A stretch of 40,822 nucleotides of DNA from Deltaproteobacteria bacterium (GTDB taxonomy: Bacteria > Myxococcota_A > Polyangia > Haliangiales > JADYYK01), in contig JADYYK010000278.1 of the NCBI GenBank assembly GCA_020853705.1, positions 1-40,822 on the forward strand, given 5' to 3'. Within the stretch, counting starts at the first letter, position 1. Each line of letters starts with the position of its first letter. The translations under genes were made by a program, and so were the position numbers. Below are positions 37,386 to 40,822 of this stretch, in pieces. The notes under the pieces were generated by a model. It saw only the letters and a program-made list of their open reading frames with translations, made no database searches and was not told the DNA's origin.

Positions 37386-38566
37386 TGCGCTGGCTCAAAC
37401 GAGGACTCGTGCTGCTGCTCGGCCTGTCGATCGCGGCCGCCATCGCCTATGCCCTGTGGCCCAAGCGGGTGCCGGTCGACGTCACCACGGTGCAGCGCGG
37501 CGCCTTCCGCGTCAGCCTCGACGAGGACGGCCGCACCCGGGTCGAGCGGCGCGAGCTCATCACCGCGCCGGTGGCCGGCGAGCTGGCGCGGGTCGGGTTG
37601 CGCCCGGGCGACCCGGTGACGCGCGGCCAGCCGGTGGCGCAGCTGTCGTCGCTGGCGCCGCAGCTGCTCGACGCCCGCACCCGCGCCCAGGCGACCTCCA
37701 GCGCCCGCGCGGCCGAGGACGCCCAGACCCAGGCCCGCGCCGCGGTCACCCTGGCCGAGCGCGCCCGGGCCTTCGCCCAGGGCGAGCTGGAGCGTGCGCA
37801 GCGGCTGGGCGAGCAGGGCGCGCTGAACCAGCAGGCGCTCGACGCCGCCCGGCTGGAGCTGCACAGCCGCACCGAGGCCCTGGCCGCGGCGCGCGCCGCG
37901 GTCGACGTCGCCGGCCACCAGCTCGAGGGCGCCCGCGCGCTGCTCGGCGCCGGGGGCGCGGCGGCGGTGTTGCCGGTGCTGGCGCCGCTCGACGGCGTGG
38001 TGCTGCGCGTGCTGCGCGAGGACGCCGGCGCGGTGCCCGCGGGCACGCCGCTGCTGGAGGTCGGCGCGCCGGACAGCCTGGAGATCCTGGTCGATGTGCT
38101 CAGCGCCGACGCCGTCGCGGTCAGCCCGGGAGCCAGCGCCTGGATCGACGGCTGGGGTGGGCCGGGGACGCTGGCGGCGCGCGTCGAGCGCGTCGAGCCG
38201 GCCGCCTTCACGCGCCTGTCCGCCCTCGGCGTCGAAGAGCAGCGCGTCAACCTGCACCTCAGCCTGACCGACCCCGCCGAGCGCTGGCGCGGCCTGGGCG
38301 ACGGCTTCCGCGTCGATGCCCACATCGTGACCTGGCAGGGCGACGACGTGGTCAGCGTGGCGTCCTCGGCGCTGTTCCGGCACGGCGACGACTGGGCGGT
38401 GTTCGTGATCGAGGACGGTCGCGCGCGCCGGCGCCTGGTGGTGCCGGGCCATGCCGCCGCGCTGAGCACCGAGATCGTCAGCGGCCTCGGCGCCGGTCAG
38501 CGCGTCATCGCGCACCCGGGTGAGCGCGTGCGCGACGGCGTCCGGGTGACCGCGCGAGGCCTGTGA
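37385..38566 (+). CDS. Periplasmic adaptor (HlyD type)
   Basis: A 393-residue membrane-fusion protein. An N-terminal anchor (MRWLKRGLVLLLGLSIAAAIAYALW) is followed by a lipoyl half-domain (RRELITAPVAGELARVGLRPGDPVTRGQPVAQL), a long Ala/Arg/Gln coiled coil (about residues 95-185), the second lipoyl half (PVLAPLDGVVLRVLREDAGAVPAGTPLLEV) and beta-barrel domains. ATG 37385 overlaps the permease stop; a longer in-frame start at 37325 lies inside the permease. Works with the preceding ATPase and permease; an outer-membrane channel must come from elsewhere. Confidence 0.93.
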   Translation: MRWLKRGLVLLLGLSIAAAIAYALWPKRVPVDVTTVQRGAFRVSLDEDGRTRVERRELITAPVAGELARVGLRPGDPVTRGQPVAQLSSLAPQLLDARTRAQATSSARAAEDAQTQARAAVTLAERARAFAQGELERAQRLGEQGALNQQALDAARLELHSRTEALAAARAAVDVAGHQLEGARALLGAGGAAAVLPVLAPLDGVVLRVLREDAGAVPAGTPLLEVGAPDSLEILVDVLSADAVAVSPGASAWIDGWGGPGTLAARVERVEPAAFTRLSALGVEEQRVNLHLSLTDPAERWRGLGDGFRVDAHIVTWQGDDVVSVASSALFRHGDDWAVFVIEDGRARRRLVVPGHAAALSTEIVSGLGAGQRVIAHPGERVRDGVRVTARGL

Positions 38567-38576
38567 CCGAGCGCCG

Positions 38577-38837
38577 TCACACCGCGCGGCGACGCAGCAG
38601 CGGGAACAGCACCACCACGACGCCGGCCACCAGGGCGGCCACCAGCACCGAGATCCCGTTCCAGGTGTGCATCGAGTCACCCTCCAGCACCTGGCCGAGC
38701 AGCCCGCCGGTCAGGCCCCCCAGCGCGCCCGCGATCAAGATCTCCGAGCGGTCGTGCTTGCCCCCCAGGAACACGCTGCGCGCGGCCGCCAGGAAGAAGC
38801 CTACACCGAGCCAGATCATCACCAGGAAGGCCAGCAT
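38577..38837 (-). CDS. GlsB/YeaQ/YmgE-family small membrane protein
   Basis: An 86-residue protein with three hydrophobic helices: MLAFLVMIWLGVGFFLAAA, IAGALGGLTGGLLGQVL and VLVAALVAGVVVVLFPLL. The central glycine-rich GALGGLTGGLLG pattern resembles the GlsB/YeaQ/YmgE (transglycosylase-associated) family of stress-induced inner-membrane proteins. GAGGTGA precedes the ATG on the minus strand. It is convergent with the export operon. Confidence 0.7.
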   Translation of the reverse strand: MLAFLVMIWLGVGFFLAAARSVFLGGKHDRSEILIAGALGGLTGGLLGQVLEGDSMHTWNGISVLVAALVAGVVVVLFPLLRRRAV

Positions 38838-38870
38838 GGTTCACCTCGCACACAGTGCGCTTGCATGGGG

Positions 38871-38893
38871 CGCGCCGCCCCGAGGCGCGTTTT
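38871..38893 (+). terminator. Possible intrinsic terminator upstream of the kinase gene
   Basis: CGCGCC (38871-38876), a seven-base loop and GGCGCG (38884-38889) are followed at once by TTTT (38890-38893), one of the few T-runs in the window. In the plus direction this has the form of an intrinsic terminator. It could stop read-through from the export operon before the kinase gene at 39010. Confidence 0.4.
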
Positions 38894-39009
38894 GCCCCGC
38901 GGGCCGGGCCGGCGTGACCCCGCAAGGTCTGCACCTCGGGTATGGCTCGCTGCATCAAGTGCGCGTTCATTGGTGGGGCGCCTGACAGGTCCCGTGACTT
39001 GCGGCGGGC

Positions 39010-40485
39010 ATGTGGATTGCTGACTCACTGATCGTGGCCGCGCCCTTCCATCCCCAGCTCCTGCTCGCAGAGCGCTATGCCGTCGTCGAGAGCGCCGGCG
39101 AGGGTGGCATGGGCACCGTGTACCGAGGGCACGACCGCAAGCTCGACCGCCCGGTCGCCATCAAGGTCATGCGCCCCGAGTGGATGGGGGACGAGCATGT
39201 CACCGGCCGCTTCGCGCACGAGAAGCGCGTGCTGGCGCGGCTCGATCATGGCCACGTGTCGCGGCTGCTGGACGCGGGTGAGACCCCTGCGGGCCTGCCC
39301 TACATGGTCATCGAGTGGATCGATGGCCGCGAGCTCGGCCAGGTGCACGACGCCGAGGGGCCGCTGACGCTGGCGCGGATCGCGCGGCTGACCGGCCAGC
39401 TGCTGCGCGCGCTGGGCGCCACCCACGCCGCCGGGGTCGTGCATGGCGACCTCAAGCCCGAGAACATCCTCATCGTCGGCTCCGGCGCCACCGAGACCAT
39501 CAAGCTCATCGACTTCGGCCTGGCCCACCTCGACGGCGTCGGGCCCGCGCTCGCCGCGCCGCGCGAGGGCGAGGCGCGCGAGCTGTGTGGCACCCCCGAG
39601 TACATGGCGCCCGAGACCATCAGCGGCGCCGAGCTGACCCCGGCGGCCGATCTCTACGGGGTCGGCGTGCTGCTCTACGAGCTGCTCACGGGCGACACCC
39701 CGTTCGGCGGCGGCCACCCGGCGCAGATCCTGGCCCGCCACCTGGCCGATGTGCCGGTGCGCCCGTCCCTGCGCTGCCCCGAGCGGGTGCTGCCCGCCGC
39801 GGTCGACGATGTCCTGCTGCGCGCGCTGGCCAAGCAGCCCAGCATGCGTCCGCACAGCGCGCTGGCGATGGCGGGCGCGCTGGCCAACGCCTTCGCCAGC
39901 GCCGGGGTCACGCCCGAGTGGCGCTGCCCGACCTGCGACGCGCCAGCCGCCAGCCCGGTCAAGGTCTGTGCCGTGTGTGGCAGCGACGAGGGCGCCGCCA
40001 CCAGCCGCGTCAGCGCGGCGCGCCGCGAGGCGCCCACGCGCCCGCACGCCGGGCTGACCCCGGCCGCCGGCATGCCCAAGGTGCCGCGCGAGAGCCCACA
40101 CCTGCTGCAGCTGCGCCGCAGCATCGGCGCGGCCATCGCGCGCGGCGACCTCGACGAGGTCGTGCTGGCCTACCACTCCCTGGCCGGCGCGCTGGTGCAG
40201 GCGCACCAGGACGAGGCCGCGCTGCGCGAGCTGGAGGAGGGCATCGACGTGGTGACCGCCGGCAGCAGCCCGGAGGCGTCGCGGCTCGCGGGCCTGTGGC
40301 GCCTGCTGCTGGCCCAGGCCCACCTGCTGTTCCAGCTGCACCTCCCGGCCAAGGCCCGGGCGCGCGCCAGCCAGGCCGCCGTGCAGGCCGGTCGGGTGGG
40401 CAGCATGCGCGGGCGCACCGCGGCGCAGCAGCTGCTGCTCGACCTCGACCACGGCCACCACCGCCCGGCCCAGGTCGTGGGCTGA
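39010..40485 (+). CDS. Ser/Thr protein kinase with C-terminal zinc ribbon
   Basis: A 491-residue soluble kinase of the bacterial PknB-like (Hanks) class. Kinase domain about 23-290: GEGGMGTVY (30-38), VAIK with Lys52, HGDLKPEN with Asp147 (a Gly replaces the usual Arg, so non-RD), IDFGLAH (Asp168), GTPEYMAPE (194-202). A zinc ribbon follows, CPTC (Cys306, Cys309) and CAVCG (Cys320, Cys323), then a Pro/Arg linker and an alpha-helical C-terminus (about 365-485) resembling TPR-like helices. There is no transmembrane segment. Myxobacteria hold many such kinases. Target unknown. Confidence 0.93.
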   Translation: MWIADSLIVAAPFHPQLLLAERYAVVESAGEGGMGTVYRGHDRKLDRPVAIKVMRPEWMGDEHVTGRFAHEKRVLARLDHGHVSRLLDAGETPAGLPYMVIEWIDGRELGQVHDAEGPLTLARIARLTGQLLRALGATHAAGVVHGDLKPENILIVGSGATETIKLIDFGLAHLDGVGPALAAPREGEARELCGTPEYMAPETISGAELTPAADLYGVGVLLYELLTGDTPFGGGHPAQILARHLADVPVRPSLRCPERVLPAAVDDVLLRALAKQPSMRPHSALAMAGALANAFASAGVTPEWRCPTCDAPAASPVKVCAVCGSDEGAATSRVSAARREAPTRPHAGLTPAAGMPKVPRESPHLLQLRRSIGAAIARGDLDEVVLAYHSLAGALVQAHQDEAALRELEEGIDVVTAGSSPEASRLAGLWRLLLAQAHLLFQLHLPAKARARASQAAVQAGRVGSMRGRTAAQQLLLDLDHGHHRPAQVVG

Positions 40486-40535
40486 AGCCGGGCGGCGGGC
40501 TGGCGATTCATCGAAGCTACCTCGGAGGGCATCGA

Positions 40536-40566
40536 GGCGTGGCGCCACTCCGAGCGGCGCCACGCC
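40536..40566 (+). terminator. Strong hairpin downstream of the kinase gene
   Basis: GGCGTGGCGCC (40536-40546) and GGCGCCACGCC (40556-40566) form a perfect 11-bp stem with a nine-base loop, 50 bases after the kinase stop. There is no T-run, so it may be a GC-type terminator or an RNA-stabilising structure. Confidence 0.55.
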
Positions 40567-40640
40567 CGGAGCAGATTGCCGGGGTCGTGGCTGCCGGAGA
40601 GCGAGGGATGAACTGATGGCGCGGGCATGCTGGGCGGGTG

Positions 40641-40690
40641 GCCGCGTCGCTGCGTGCCCGGGCCGCGTCGCTGCGTGCCCGGGCCGCGTG
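40641..40690. repeat. 21-bp tandem repeat
   Basis: GCCGCGTCGCTGCGTGCCCGG occurs at 40641-40661 and again at 40662-40682, followed by a partial third copy beginning GCCGCGT. It lies in non-coding DNA near the right edge. Confidence 0.85.
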
Positions 40691-40822
40691 GCCGATGCGC
40701 CGACGCGGCCGCGCTGCGCGACAACCCGCGGCGCCTCGTGTTGCTGCGGCTTCATCCGCCAGCGCTGCGCGGGGCGTCCGCTTGCCTCAGGCGGGCGCCG
40801 CCGCGCCGGCCGGCGCCGGAGC

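Larger units (their letters stand above)
40486..40822. other. Right-edge non-coding region
   Basis: No gene is supported here. The stretch holds an 11-bp hairpin (40536-40566) and a 21-bp tandem repeat (40641-40690). Open frames on either strand have repeat-derived, low-complexity products. Confidence 0.55.

Overview
This 40.8 kb window is very GC-rich, dense chromosomal DNA. Its style is that of a Myxococcota (myxobacterium-like, former deltaproteobacterial) genome: many lipoproteins with Asp/Gly-rich or Gly/Ser-rich linkers after the lipobox, a soluble Ser/Thr protein kinase, tightly overlapping operons and long antisense open frames caused by GC-rich third codon positions. That assignment is an inference from style, not from a marker gene. 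No rRNA, tRNA, CRISPR array, prophage or insertion sequence was seen.

Layout. 1-461: no convincing gene. 462-2771 (minus): two small lipoproteins and an MFS transporter. 2848-4510 (plus): a possible 21-codon leader, an RbfA-like ribosome-binding factor and an RtcB RNA ligase whose reading frames overlap. 4554-12393: mixed housekeeping and envelope genes, namely two right-handed beta-helix lipoproteins, an acetyl-CoA hydrolase/CoA-transferase divergent from a four-CBS protein, an RluA-type pseudouridine synthase, a small outer-membrane-type protein coupled to an EEP-family lipoprotein, and a DUF2279 protein. 12506-15740 (plus): adaptor-permease-ATPase ABC export operon. 15756-16451 (minus): lipoprotein.

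16621-27775 (minus) is the centrepiece: an uninterrupted eleven-gene operon for a bidirectional NAD-linked [NiFe] hydrogenase (HoxFUYH, group 3d type) with its protease HoxW and the full maturation set HypA-B-F-C-D-E. Almost every junction overlaps by 1 or 4 bases. HoxF and HoxU form the NADH-oxidising diaphorase, HoxY and HoxH the hydrogenase module. HypF/HypE make and HypC/HypD transfer the cyanide ligands, HypA/HypB insert nickel, and HoxW trims HoxH. Two features stand out: hypB is split by a one-base frameshift in a homopolymer, and hypB, hypF and hypC carry in-frame short tandem repeats (10 perfect hexamers in hypB, 10 in hypF, a Thr-rich triplet tract in hypF, an 18-bp duplication in hypC).

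27874-30218 (plus): a propionyl-CoA synthetase-type ligase and a VOC protein, diverging from the hydrogenase operon across 98 bp that hold an inverted repeat. 30356-33590: a membrane protein and an MgtA-type P-type ATPase. 33652-38566 (plus): a DUF4389 membrane protein, then a second ABC export operon in the reverse gene order (ATPase-permease-adaptor). 38577-38837 (minus): GlsB/YeaQ-like protein. 39010-40485 (plus): Ser/Thr kinase with a C-terminal zinc ribbon, followed by a strong hairpin. The combination of H2/NAD metabolism, acyl-CoA activation and hydrolysis, a CBS sensor and a cation ATPase suggests, as inference only, a neighbourhood for redox and energy balance under low oxygen.

The most unusual observations are the rbfA-rtcB coupling (possibly ribosomal RNA repair or late 30S assembly), the hypB frameshift and the hexanucleotide repeats in the hyp genes. 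I did not find a clearly new multi-gene system that can be claimed from sequence alone.
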